A stretch of DNA of 64,000 nucleotides from contig JAFEKR010000052.1 in the NCBI GenBank assembly GCA_019022495.1, forward strand, positions 186,001 through 250,000, written 5' to 3'. The stretch's first letter is position 1; every line of letters begins with the position of its first letter. Shown one piece after another: positions 42,619-54,003 of this stretch. The notes under the pieces were generated by a model that saw only the letters and a list, made by a program, of their open reading frames with translations, made no database searches and was not told where the DNA came from. Source of the stretch: Epichloe hybrida (taxonomy: Eukaryota > Ascomycota > Sordariomycetes > Hypocreales > Clavicipitaceae). The translations under genes were made by a program, and so were the position numbers.

Positions 42619-45600
42619 ATGGTGTCTGATAGACTCAGCAGGTCTGAGCAAACGGTCGAGCTGCTGTTGTTTGGAGACCTCACAGCCAGCTTCGACCGTG
42701 AACTGGGCAGTCTTTTGCATGTCAGGGACAATGCGGCACTCCAGTCCTTCTTTGGACGCGTGGCCTCCAGCCTGCGACAGGAACTGGGACGGTTACCATC
42801 AGCCACTCAACGCATGTTCCCACGCTTCACCACTCTCATCGACCTCGTGGCCAAGTTTCGTGAGGGAGAAGGCGCACCGGTTCTGCAGTTCTGTCTCATG
42901 ACTGTATGCCAGTTGGCCAAGTTCATACAGTAGGTTATACCCGCATCTTTCCAGTCATGGACCACCCACCGATGCACCCATCTTGCTGGCTAACCAACGC
43001 ACCTCCTCTGCTACCACTTCAGATTCGCCGATGGGAGATCGTTTCCGTCACCCAACAGCACTTACCTGCTGGGCATCTGCACGGGCTCATTTGCTGCTTC
43101 CGCCATTTCCGTATCCAAGTCCGTGTCCCAGGTCGTCCGTACTGGAGTAGAGGCTGTTCGGATTGCATTCAGGGCCGCGCTCTGCTCTCTGCTGCGGAGG
43201 AATTCGATAGCCGCGCCCGGAGCAGACAAGGCCTGGTCCGTCGTGATATCGCGATCGAAGCCAGTGGAGGCCCTGATCGAGAGCTTCATGGACGAGAGAG
43301 GAGGGCAGTCGTTACGCAGCAAGCTTTCCAAGCCATACATCAGCGCTACGTCTCCAACCAGTGCCACGCTCAGCGGTCCTCCGAATGTTCTGCAGGAGTT
43401 CCTCGCGCAACACAAACTGGAAGCCGCCCAGTTGCCCATCAAGACGCCCTATCATGCCACGCACATCTTTGACGAGAATGACGTCGAGTTCGCGCTGGAT
43501 CAGTTTCCGGCGGCCGAGTTCCAGTCGTATCAACCCTGCATCCCCATCCTGTCGAGCTCTACCGGACAGGTCTTGTCGTCGGCCAACACCTTTGGAGATT
43601 TGCTGAGAATAGCGAGTACGGACGTCCTGAAGCAAGTCGTCCGGTGGGAAAACATCCTCGAGTCCTGCGCCGACATCCTGAGCAGCCAGTTCTTGGACAG
43701 CGTCAGGCTCTACCCCTTCTTTTGCAACGCCGCGCCCATGCTGTCGTCGTACCTGGCCCACGAGACAACATTGGAGGTTTCCATTCAGAACAGCATCTCG
43801 CCACCTTTGACGAGCCCGCAATCCGCTGCGGCAACGGGAGATTTTGGCCAATCCAAGATTGCAGTCATAGGGTACTCGGGGCGTTTCCCCGAGGCTGCAT
43901 CGAACGACGAGCTATGGAATCTGCTCCGCTCCGCGAGAGACGTGCACCGCACCATACCAGAGGATCGTTTCAACTGGGAGACGTACAATGACCCAACCGG
44001 GAAGACCAAGAACACGAGCAGGGTCAAGCACGGGTGCTTCATCAACGAGCCTGGGTTGTTCGACACTCGCTTCTTCAACATGTCACCTCGCGAGACCGAC
44101 AACACCGACCCGGCACACAGGCTGGCCATCACGGCGACGTACGAGGCCATGGAGATGGCCGGAATGGTTCCTAACCGGACCCCCTCGACACAGCAGGATC
44201 GAATCGGCGTCTTCTTTGGTGTCACGAGTGATGACTGGAGAGAGGCCAACAGCAGCCAGAACGTGGACACGTACTTCATCCCCGGAACTGTCAGGGCTTT
44301 CATGCCCGGTCGTATCAGGTAGGCAAGCCCAGCTCTTTTTCTTCTCCTTTTTCTCTCCTTCCTCCGCAGAGTACAACAGAGTACAAGTTTACCAAGAATA
44401 CAATTGCAACGGTTTGCTGACAGAAGAAAAACTCTCCGACAGCTACTTCTTTCGGTTCTCTGGGCCTAGTCTCTGCATCGACACGGCATGCTCCTCCAGC
44501 TTCGCCGCCATCCAATCTGCCTGTGGATATCTGTGGCGAGGCGAGTGCGACACGGCGGTGGCAGGAGGAACAAATGTCCTCACAAACCCAGACATCTTTA
44601 CTGGCCTGGATCGGGGCCACTTCCTTTCTCGTTCGGGTAAGTTTTACCAATACCACCACTTCCGAGCAAGTTTTCTCTCTCACCACCAATGAGTCCATAT
44701 AATGACCCATCGCCTGCGTACCTGAGGCTCTGAATCCTGATGCTGACTTGGAGGGCAGGCAACTGCAATACGTTTGATGACGAAGCTTCTGGCTACTGCC
44801 GGGCCGATGCCGCGGGAGCCGTCATCCTCAAACGCCTAGAAGACGCCCTCGCAGACAAGGACCCCATCTTCGGCGTCATTGCCGGGGCCAACACCAACCA
44901 CTGCGGGCAGACAGACTCCATCACGCGACCCCATGAAGGCGACCAGGCCTCCGTCTTCAACCAGGTCCTGCGGCACAAGAACGTCGACCCCAACGACATC
45001 AGCTACGTGGAGATGCACGGCACCGGCACGCAGGCGGGCGATGCCACGGAGATGAAGTCGGTCCTCTCCGTCTTCCTCCCGGACCAGAGGCGCGGTCCCG
45101 AGCAACCCTTGTATCTGGGCTCCATCAAGTCCTGCATCGGCCATTCCGAGGCCGCGTCGGGCGTGTCGGCCCTGATCAAGGTGTTGCTCATGATGAGGGA
45201 GAACGAGATCCCGCCGCACTGCGGCATCAAGACCAGGATCAACAGGAACTACCCGACGGATCTCGAGGACCGCAACGTGCGCATCGCCTCTCGGCCGACC
45301 CCCTGGCTGAGGTCGAGTGCCCGCGGCGGAACAAGACGAGCCTTCATAAACAACTTTAGCGCGGCCGGCGGCAACACCGCCCTCCTCCTGGAAGACGCGC
45401 CCGTCGTTGATGAACCGGAACCGGACAGGGCCACAGATGCCCGCGGCAGCCATCTCGTTGCCGTGACGGCAAAGTCGGCAAAGTCGCTGAGGGCCAACGT
45501 GGAGAGTCTCATCTCGTTCCTCGAGGCAAACCCGTCGACTCGTCTCCCGGCCCTGTCCTACACGACAACGGCCCGGCGAATCCATCACGGGCACAGAGTC

Positions 45601-48600
45601 GCATGCACGGGCGACTCTACCGCATCCATCCTGGGCGAGCTCAGGTCGCGACTCGCGGGGCTTCCCAGCCAGTCCAGGCTGAAAACGCCCGAAGTCGCCT
45701 TCGTCTTCACCGGCCAAGGCAGCCTGTACACAAGTCTAGGCCGCGAGCTCTTCGACACGGTCCCCGGGTTCCGCGACGACCTCGTGCGCTTCGACGGCAT
45801 GGCGCAGCAGCAGGGCTTCTCGTCCTTTCTCTCCATCATCGATGGCTCCGCGCCCAATCTGGACGACGTCGACACCTGCGCCAGCCACCTCGTGCTGGTC
45901 TGCCTCCAGATGGCACTCTCTCGGCTCTGGAACTCGTGGAACATCAGCCCCGGCCTGGTAATGGGCCACAGCTTGGGCGAGTATGCGGCTCTCTTTGCTG
46001 CCGGGGTCATCAGCGCCAGCGACGCCATCTTCCTGGTTGGCACGAGGGCAAGATTGCTGGCGAGATGCTGTAGCCGGGGCACCCACGCCATGCTGGCCGT
46101 CAAGGCACCTCTGGACGTCGTCCGACCGCTGCTGGAGGAGTCCTCGTCCTCCTCGTCCTCCTCGTCCTCGTCCTCGTGCGAGCTCACTTGTGTGAACCAG
46201 CCGATGGGGGTTGTCGTCGGTGGCCAGACGGAGAATATCGAGAAGCTCTCCGCCAGGATCAGGGCCCAAGGGCACGAGTCCGTCCTGCTCGACATCCCGT
46301 ATTCCTTCCACACGAGCCAGGTCGATCCTCTCCTCCAGGACTTCCGAGCCGCTGCGCAGACGGTCCAGTATCATGCGCCCCAGGTCCCCGTTCTCTCCCC
46401 GCTACTGGGCCGCGTCATCGCGCGAGATGAGTCCGTCCTCGACGGCGAGTATCTGACCAAGGCATGCCGCGGCGTGGTCAACTTCCAGGGCGCCTTGGAG
46501 GAGGCGAGAAGGGCGCGTGTCGTCGGTGAAGGCACCATCTGGCTGGAGATTGGCGCACACCCAATCTGCTCGGGGATGATCAAGGCAACTCTGGGGTCGC
46601 AGTCGAACACGCTGTTCTCGCTCCGAAAGTCGGCGTCGCCCTGGACGTGCATCACCTCGTCCCTCGAGGCCATGTATGTCCGAGGCCAGGACATTGACTG
46701 GAACAACTACCACCGGGATTTCAGCCAGTCTCACCAAGTTGTTCAGCTCCCCCGCTACGGCTGGGACCTCAAGAACCACTGGATCTTGTACAAGAACGAT
46801 TTCCTCTTGACAAAGGGCGAGGGATCCGCGCCAGCCGCCGCCTTGCCGCCGCCCGCGAAAACGACACCCGAGTATCGATACATCTCGCCGTCCGTCCAAC
46901 GCGTCATCGAAGAGAGCCACAGTGATGCGAAATCCACCTTGCTGATCGAGTCTGATGTTCACGACAGCAGGCTGGCCCACGTCTTGCGCGGCCATTTGGT
47001 AAACGGCGCATCACTGTGCCCATCGGTATGTAACAGAAATATGAGATATATATATATATGTAAACCCCTTTTTGGAGGCGCGCATTTGCTGACTCGAGAG
47101 TTTTTTTCCCACCGGACACAGAGCTTGTACGGGGACATTGCGTTGACCATGGCCGAAACCATGGTGCAAGGCAGCGGATTGGCGAAATTCTCCGGATTCG
47201 ATGTGTGTGATGTCAAGGTCGACAACCCTCTTATTGCCAACCCGTCCAAGACGTCTCAGCTGTTCCGAGTGTCGGCCGTCGCGGACTGGCAAACACGGCT
47301 CATCGCCTTGTCCATCTACAGTGTCGACGACAACAGTGGCAACCTCACAAAGAGACATGCCAGCCTCAATGTTCGCGTATTTGAAGACAAGGCTTCGTGG
47401 CTTGGCGAATGGGCTCCCATGTCCTATCTGATTCAGGGACGACTCGCTTCTCTCAGGCAGGGAGCCATGGACGGAGGCAACCACAGGCTCAAGCGGTCCA
47501 TGGTCTACAAGCTTTTCAACTCCATCGTGGACTATAGTCCGGCGTATCAGGGAATGCAGGAGGTCATCCTCGATAGCGAGAACCTCGAGGCCACGGCAAA
47601 GGTCACGTTCGGCGTGGACGACCAAGGCTTCAAGATGAACCCGCACTGGATAGATTGCCTGGCGCACATCGCGGGCTTCATCATGAACGGAAATGAGAAT
47701 CTGCAGTCTGACAAGGAGGTCTTCATCAATCATGGCTGGGCTCGCCTCCGCTTCGGCGAGACTCCGCAGAAAGGAAAAGTCTACACAACGTACAACAGAA
47801 TGCAGTCTGTCGATGGCAAGCTATACACCGGTAGCACGTACGTGCTGGACGGAGAGCGTATCGTTGCCATCTTCGAAAGCATCACGGTAAGTAACTCCAA
47901 GTCCCCCTCTACCCTCTCCCCTCTCTTCCCTTGGCCTTGATCGTCGTACCCGTGGGCCGTGGCGTACAAGCGTCGGATTCGGTGTACTGATCCGTATTAC
48001 AGTTTGGAAAAGTCCCCCGCAAACTTCTCGACAACCTTTTGCCCAGCGAGGCGGCGAGTGCCACACAAAACGTCAAGAAAGTCCCGGGCCGCTCGGTGAC
48101 AGCTCCTTCCACCAGGGCAACCAAGAATCCTGTTGTTCGACCCAGTCTTCCTCCTCCTCCTCCTCCTCCTCCACCACCACCACCTGCCCAGAGCGCTGCC
48201 AGAGTCTCACGGGAATTCGACCACGTCTTGGCAATCATTGCCGAGGAAGTGGGAGTCGGCTTGGAAGAGCTGGGGCCAGACAGCCAGTTCGCCGATCTCG
48301 GGCTCGACTCGTTGCTTTCCCTGACCGTCGCGTCGCGAGTCGACGAAGAAGTCGGGATCAATCTGCCCTCGACAATCTTCGTGACATACTCCACCGTAGG
48401 GGACTTGCAGTCCCTACTCGAACCTCGTGGGAGCCCACCGCCTTCTGGTGACAGGGCCGACTCCTCAGCAAGCTCGTCGTTTGCCGACACACCCGACTTT
48501 TCAACAAGCAGCAGCCATGCCGACCAAGACGCCAGCTCGGTCACGTCGGCATCGAGCATGAGCGATAGCATTGACTTGAGGAACATGGTACGTCAAACCA

Positions 48601-49691
48601 TTATGAAAGAGACGGGCGCGGCTGCCGAGGACTTGACGCCCACCACATGCTTGGCTGATGTCGGGATCGATTCCCTCCTGGGCCTCACTCTCCTCGATTC
48701 ACTGGGCGAACGCTTCGACACAGTGGTACCGAACGGTCTCTTGCTGGAGAGCGAGACGTTGGAAGGCCTCGAGATTGCGCTGGGAAAGTTCCTAGGCCTG
48801 GAGGTTCCCGGCTCCTCCTCCGAGAAACCGGAGCTTGACAGCATCGTTTCCGCGGCGCCTCACGCAACCTCCATCGCCCTCGCGCGTGCCAAGACCAAGA
48901 CGCCCGACCAGAGTCGGGTCCTGTTCCTTTTGCCCGACGGCTCCGGCTCGGCGGCCTCGTACGCGACGCTCGCCAGGCTGGATCCCAGCATGACCGTGTA
49001 CGGCATCAACTGCCCGTGGCGGACCACACCAGAGGAGATGATCCGGTCGGGGGTGAAGACGCACCAGCTGGTCGCCAAGATGGTCATGGAGATCCGACGA
49101 CTCCAGCCGCGCGGGCCATACCACCTGGGCGGATGGTCGGCCGGCGGCATCTTCGCCTTTGAGGCGGCACGGCAGCTGATGGCGTCGGGCGAGGCCATCG
49201 AGAACTTGTTGTTGGTGGACGCGCCGAACCCCGTCGGCATCGAGAACCCGCCCGCGCGCATGTTCGACTTTTTCGATAGCATAGGCCTCTTCGGGGACAT
49301 GGGCGGTAGCGGTGGCAGCAAGGTTGTGCCGAGGTGGCTGCGCCGTCACTTCGATGCCACCGTCCACATGCTGGACGGGTACGATCCGGAGCCGCTCCCC
49401 AACGCGCCTCCCACCACCGTCATCTACGCACGGGACGGCGTGTGCAAGGACGGGAGGAACGGGAATGGTCCCTGGATCGAAACCAGTCCCGATGACCCGC
49501 GAGAGATGCTCTGGCTGCTGCACAACCGAACCGACTTCTCGGCCGATGGCTGGAGAGCCCTGGTCGGTAAGAGCAACGTGTCTGTGCACGTCTTGGATGA
49601 CGTCAACCATTTCTCCATGATGAACGAGGGGGGACACATGGAGGTTATGCGCCGGCAAATTCGGCAGGCTGTCTTGAAGCAATCATGTTGA
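42619..49691 (+). CDS. Non-reducing polyketide synthase, SAT-KS-AT-PT-ACP-ACP-TE
   Basis: Six exons (42619-42929, 43023-44318, 44443-44636, 44759-47025, 47122-47886, 48003-49691), frames continuous, 2173 aa. The SAT domain has GICTGSFAA. The KS starts about residue 380, with active Cys553 in DTACSSSF and HGTGTQAGD. The malonyl-AT has GHSLGEYAA (about 1002). The PT dyad is His in LRGHLVNG (about 1345) and Asp in [12 protein letters not shown] (about 1534). Two ACPs have Ser1714 (LGLDSLLSL) and Ser1835 (VGIDSLLGL). The TE/Claisen-cyclase has Ser1990 in GGWSAGG, Asp2017 and His2147. All catalytic residues are present. This is the layout of melanin and naphthopyrone PKSs (PksP/wA/PKS1 type), which build penta- to heptaketide hydroxynaphthalenes released by the TE. 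Oddities are a Ser13 run in the AT domain (46141-46178) and a Pro12 linker before ACP1. Chain length cannot be read from sequence. It is the core of the cluster. Confidence 0.95.
46141..46178. repeat. Coding TCCTCG repeat (poly-Ser in PKS AT domain)
   Basis: A (TCC/TCG)n run encodes about 13 consecutive Ser in an AT-domain surface loop before [15 protein letters not shown]. Confidence 0.85.
48148..48186. repeat. Coding CCTCCT/CCACCA repeat (poly-Pro linker)
   Basis: It encodes about 12 consecutive Pro between PT and the first ACP, a probable stiff linker. Confidence 0.85.
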
Positions 49692-52047
49692 TGACACTGT
49701 TCTACTTCTTCTTCTTCTTCCTTTAGCGTCGTGCTTTGTTTTCACATACTCGGTTTCAAGATGGATACATACCTTGGACACGATTGCATCTCCGTTGGCG
49801 TTGAGAAAAAGTTTAGATCATTCCTGTCGCATTAGATTACATAGACAAATAGAGCAAATGAATGTTAGAAAACCAACCAAATGTTCGCTGGCTTCATGAT
49901 CCCCCAGACGCGTTATCTGTGAACATGATGACAAACGCGTTGCGCAACCGCAAATGTGGCCCGGCAAAAGGTCGGCCCGCGCGATAGGGCGAGGTGGCCT
50001 CTTATCACGTGGCCCGAAGATAGACCTCTGAGATAACTTCTTTTTTCCTCCCTTTCTTCTGCAGACTAGAATAGGATAATGTGATTTAGTACTATTCTTT
50101 GGTCTTGACACGCACGAAGCCTCCTAGTAAATATCCTGTGATACCAACAGATCTTTCCCCGAAGCGAAAAAAGGCTGCACGACCAGGTAATCAATCGCAA
50201 ACAGTTCAACAGGTCTCAACCCCATAGGCCATCATGATGGCATCAACCATTTTCTAAGCGATACGAGGCAACGCCATCCTCAAGCGGCCGTAAGCAATGG
50301 CAAATCTGTACACCTCCGTGATGCTTCCCGCGCAGCCGAGAAGTTCCCCTGCGCGCTTGAGCAAAGAATCCGACTTGTCGTCCAACTCGCGTCCCCAACC
50401 AGGTTTCTTGTCCGCGTCCAGAAGCCGGGCGTGCCACAAGCTGTGTATCTTCTCACAAACGATGTCGCCCAGCACATCGCAGACACCTAGAGGCTGCTAT
50501 GCACTCATCTGGCTCTCGGCGTCCTCAATCGTGTCAAAGTAGACGTCAAAGAAGTGATTGGGCGCCGAGTCCGGGAGAGACGATTTGATCTCGTGCGTTC
50601 TCTACCTTGTTCATGGCGTTGAGAATACGCGAGAGAGATGCGATAAAAGACCGATCCTGTCCGGAAAGCTCGTCTTGAAGGTTGGGAACTGCGGCGTAAG
50701 CATGCTCCTTAAGGGCCTCTGAATGGCCGCTGTATGCGTTCTTGCCCTTGAGCCAGTTGACGCCTGTGAGGGCCGAGTGGATGTAGTTCTTATGTGACGA
50801 CTGTCTCAAATCTAACGTTGTTCGCAGCAGCAAGCGAGATGTAACCACTGACTTCTAACGTAACCTAATACGTCAACTCGACGACTCTTAGGTCGTAGAG
50901 CCTAGTGCTAGCCGCGTGCTCGCTATTAAAGACCTCGTGCAGCTTGGCAGAGGACGAGCTAATGAGGTCTAGGGCGTCCTGTGAGGGCTAGTAGTTGGGA
51001 ATGACCTAGTATACGAAGCTAGCTAGTGCGGATGTAAGAGGATATTCCCCAAGCCGCCGCTTTGACGTTGCCCACGTCCGAGGAGGGCGCGCGTGTTGAT
51101 TGTCCCGGTTCTACCACACGCACTACACGGGCTGGATAAGACAGAAGTGTCGTCGTTTCGCGCAATGTAGAGGCATCCGGACTTGAGAGACAGCAGGGCA
51201 GTATCGGTGTGCCGCATCTTGCGAGTACAAATCATGCTCGTCGCCGTCATTGGCTTAATAGAAAATCAATCAGTTATACGACTTGGACGGTTGGTTCGAG
51301 AATTTGGGGGGCGGGTTATCACACGAGGTCAAAGCTGCCTCGAATGAAAAAATAACAGGGTCAAAGCATAATGTCTGTGTTACAATGTTCCCAACCCCAG
51401 ATTCCGTATGGATTATCAGCTCGAAGCCCACTCGAGGATCGAAGCCCACTCGACGAGCTTGTTCACTTATTGAGTCAGGGCATCTCTTGTTCGTCCACGT
51501 AGCTGGCGGAGAACTGCTTAAAGCAGCCCCTTTTATTTCACCCTTACGCGACCCGTATGTATATGCTGAGACACTTGCCAAATATCGCCGCTGCTCGGGG
51601 CACTTCAACAGAGAAGTCTCGGTCGGCATGGCAAGGCATGCCTTTGAGCTCCCCGTCTCAAATGACCAAGTATGCGCAAATCGTGCGTAACGTACCACAT
51701 GAGCGACGTCAAGGTCCAAGAGGTTGAAGTCTTCATGAGGTCCAGACTCTCGGCCGCTGGCCGAATGAACCAAGTAAGCAAGAATGTATATATATATATA
51801 TATGAATTCCTCAAGCAACACAGGGTTATGTACATGGCAAGGGGCAAACGCAGGTCAGCGAGAATGACACTTTTCGCAAAAGAGTTCCTTATCAACATCA
51901 GTTCGAAAGTTCGGTACAGGTATGTAGAATACAAAATTATTTTCGCAACGAGTCACTGCCGGAAATGACTAACACAAGTCAAGACGGCTTCGTCAACAAG
52001 ATTCCTCCCCTCTGTACATTCCTCGCCCCCAGCTTCCTTCCAAGCCA
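49692..52047. other. Gene-poor gap between PKS and GMC oxidoreductase, with decayed gene
   Basis: Contains the decayed coding region 50254-51010 (below), a (TA)n run at 51787-51803 and a 17-bp direct repeat near 51421-51455. An uninterrupted 183-codon minus-strand frame (51270-51821) shows no family or sensible composition. No intact gene is supported. Confidence 0.5.
50254..51010 (-). pseudogene. Decayed gene with RIP-like mutations, unidentified
   Basis: Protein-like reading continues over about 750 bp on the minus strand but is broken. There are in-frame TAG/TAA stops near 50505, 50850, 50868 and 50980, and a frame change near 50570-50590. Surviving pieces include LDLISSSSAKLHEVFNSEHA, YIHSALTGVNWLKGKNAYSG, NHFFDVYFDTIEDAESQMSA and VCEKIHSLWHARLLDAD. 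CTAG words are dense at 50890-51030 (GCCTAG, GCTAGC, TCTAGG, CTAGTAG), as expected from CpA to TpA change on the coding strand. I recognise no family. It may be a lost cluster member or an unrelated insertion. Confidence 0.6.
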
Positions 52048-53973
52048 TCACTTGTTCTGACTCAAAATCACGTCCGCCGCCTTCTCCCCCACAATGTACG
52101 TCGATACCGCCGTGAATGTACCAGGGATTCTCGGGTAGACACTCGCATCCACGACGCGCAGCGCCCTGACGCCCCTGACGCGGAAACTCGAGTCCAGCAC
52201 CGCCATGGGATCGTTGTCGGCGCCGATGGGGCACGTTGAAGAAGCGTGGTGACCCCAGGCTGTATCCCTGGCGTACGTCTTGATGTCCTCGTCCGACTGG
52301 ATGTGCTCTCCGGGCAACGTCTCCTGAACAGCGACGGGCTGTCGCTTGAAAGCATCCCTGGCCACACCGATGGCCTCGCGAATGGCAGTCAGATCTGCGG
52401 CGTAGTCGCCCGAGCCGGTATCGAAGTAGTTGTACGTGATGTCGGGCGTGTCCAGGGGGTCGGCGGAGAGAAGCTTGACGTGGCCGGCCGTGTTTCGGGG
52501 GTGGGCCTTGAGAATGGCCCAGGTGAAGAGGTTGTGGTCGGCGGTGATGTTGTGGCTGTAGCCGGGGAAGTACCCTCTGAAGTTGACGGGCCCGCCGAAA
52601 ACAAAGGCATCGTACTCGCTGGATTGGGAAGACTTCATGAGCATGGCGGCCGCGAAGCCGCTGGAGACGTATGCGCCGCGGTCGCCAAGGAAAGGGTGCT
52701 CCCAGCGGTCGAGGCAGGGATCCGGGTCGGAAAAGGTGCAGCCCTCGAGGAAGTTCCAGTCTGACTGGAGGCGGCCCTGCACGGCAACTTCGTAGTGGTC
52801 CTGGAGGTTGGTTCCCACGCCTGGGAGATGCTTGACGACCTTGATGCCGAACTTGTCCAGCTCGTCGGCCGGCCCCACGCCGCTGAGCTTGAGGATCTGG
52901 GGGGAGTTGTATGCTCCGCCCGCGAGGATGACTTCCTTGGAGGCCGTCGCGGATCCAGGCGTCCCGCGGCCGGCAGACTTGGACCTCGGACTGGCCTTGT
53001 AGAGGTATTCGCCGTCCAGGAACTCGACGCCCGTGGCGCGGGGCTCACGGCCGCTCTCGTCAAACACCACCTTGGTGACGTGGCAGTTCATACGCACGTC
53101 GAGGGGGTACTTCTTGCTGCCGTCGCGGTTCTTGGCGTCCCTTACGGCAACGATGAATTCTCGCGACCCACGGCGTTCTCCGTTCTCGGCAGAGAGGGGG
53201 ATCTGAAAGTAGCCACCGTCCCGATCGCGAGCTTCCGAGTCCTCATTCGCATCGCCCAGGAGGACGTTGAGCAAATTCGGCAGCAGTCTGGTCCAGTTGC
53301 CCAAGGCGAAGCTCCCGCCGAGAATCATGCTCAAGAGCTTGGGGTCCTGGAGGGGAATTTCGAGCGGTGCGCGACTCGTGTCTAGCCATCCGTCGTAGCC
53401 GTGACCCTTGGCCGAGGGCAACAGGTACTTGTTGTTCTCCAGCCTCACAAAGTACTTGCGCATGTTGTCTGGAGCCCAAGAGGCATCACCTGTCAGAGAA
53501 GCAACATACTGGAAATCGCTCCTATGGGGGTAGATGGCTACCAGGGCATTGTGAGCAGTGCATCCGCCCAGGGTTCTGGTGCGAGGATACAAGGTCCCCA
53601 GAATCTTCGAGCCCTCGGGGGGGCTCAGTCCGGTGTACAGCTTGCCCTCGGGCGTGGTATAGGACGTTTTGTAGTCTCGAGCCTGGCGAGCGTCATCGGC
53701 ATAGTGTCGCACGAAGAAGTTCCACGCCAGCTTTTCGTCTTCGGACGCTTTCGCATTGTACGAAGGGACGGTATAGTTTGGATTTTGGCCTTGGTCATCT
53801 CCGGCTTCTATGAGGAGCGTTTTGTGACCAGCCAGGGCGAGACGAGCGGCCAAGGGGCCGCCGCCGGCACCGGAGCCGACGACAACGTATTCATACGATG
53901 TCAGATGAACGGCGGCAGCGAGATTGAACAAGAGAGAGATGCCTATCAAGGCACTGCTCCATGATGAAAACAT
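52048..53973 (-). CDS. GMC-family FAD oxidoreductase, secreted
   Basis: Single exon, 641 aa from MFSSWSSALIGISLLFNLAA (an upstream Met at 54003 is possible), with a clear secretion signal. FAD-binding motif: YVVVGSGAGGGPLAARLA and LLIEAGDD. GMC signatures: TRTLGGCTAHNALVAIYPHR, ILAGGAYNSPQILKLSGVGP and TAWGHHASSTCPIG (active His). The C-terminal end reads IPGTFTAVSTYIVGEKAADV, where Thr-Phe replace the common PGxN pattern. GMC enzymes oxidise alcohols (aryl, choline, sugars) or form C-C/C-O links in polyketide pathways. The intronless structure and position 2.4 kb beyond the PKS make it a likely tailoring enzyme acting outside the cytosol, but membership is an inference. It is the last non-housekeeping gene before SNU114. 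Confidence 0.88.
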   Translation of the reverse strand: MFSSWSSALIGISLLFNLAAAVHLTSYEYVVVGSGAGGGPLAARLALAGHKTLLIEAGDDQGQNPNYTVPSYNAKASEDEKLAWNFFVRHYADDARQARDYKTSYTTPEGKLYTGLSPPEGSKILGTLYPRTRTLGGCTAHNALVAIYPHRSDFQYVASLTGDASWAPDNMRKYFVRLENNKYLLPSAKGHGYDGWLDTSRAPLEIPLQDPKLLSMILGGSFALGNWTRLLPNLLNVLLGDANEDSEARDRDGGYFQIPLSAENGERRGSREFIVAVRDAKNRDGSKKYPLDVRMNCHVTKVVFDESGREPRATGVEFLDGEYLYKASPRSKSAGRGTPGSATASKEVILAGGAYNSPQILKLSGVGPADELDKFGIKVVKHLPGVGTNLQDHYEVAVQGRLQSDWNFLEGCTFSDPDPCLDRWEHPFLGDRGAYVSSGFAAAMLMKSSQSSEYDAFVFGGPVNFRGYFPGYSHNITADHNLFTWAILKAHPRNTAGHVKLLSADPLDTPDITYNYFDTGSGDYAADLTAIREAIGVARDAFKRQPVAVQETLPGEHIQSDEDIKTYARDTAWGHHASSTCPIGADNDPMAVLDSSFRVRGVRALRVVDASVYPRIPGTFTAVSTYIVGEKAADVILSQNK

Positions 53974-54003
53974 GGTGAGACCACTTGCAGGAAACCGAGA
54001 CAA

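Noticed and set aside
44836..46995. Several 190-290-codon antisense ORFs over the PKS
   Set aside because: They mirror the GC-rich PKS coding strand, overlap KS/AT domains with all catalytic motifs, and show no domain of their own.
33228..49691. Plain DHN-melanin cluster
   Set aside because: Not excluded for the dehydratase, reductase and PKS, but the embedded DMATS and nearby GMC oxidase and the altered dehydratase motif are not part of known DHN-melanin pathways.
51270..51821. 183-codon minus-strand ORF between PKS and GMC gene
   Set aside because: It includes a (TA)n run read as YIYIYI, has no family features and no splice partners; an opposite frame is open over the same bases.
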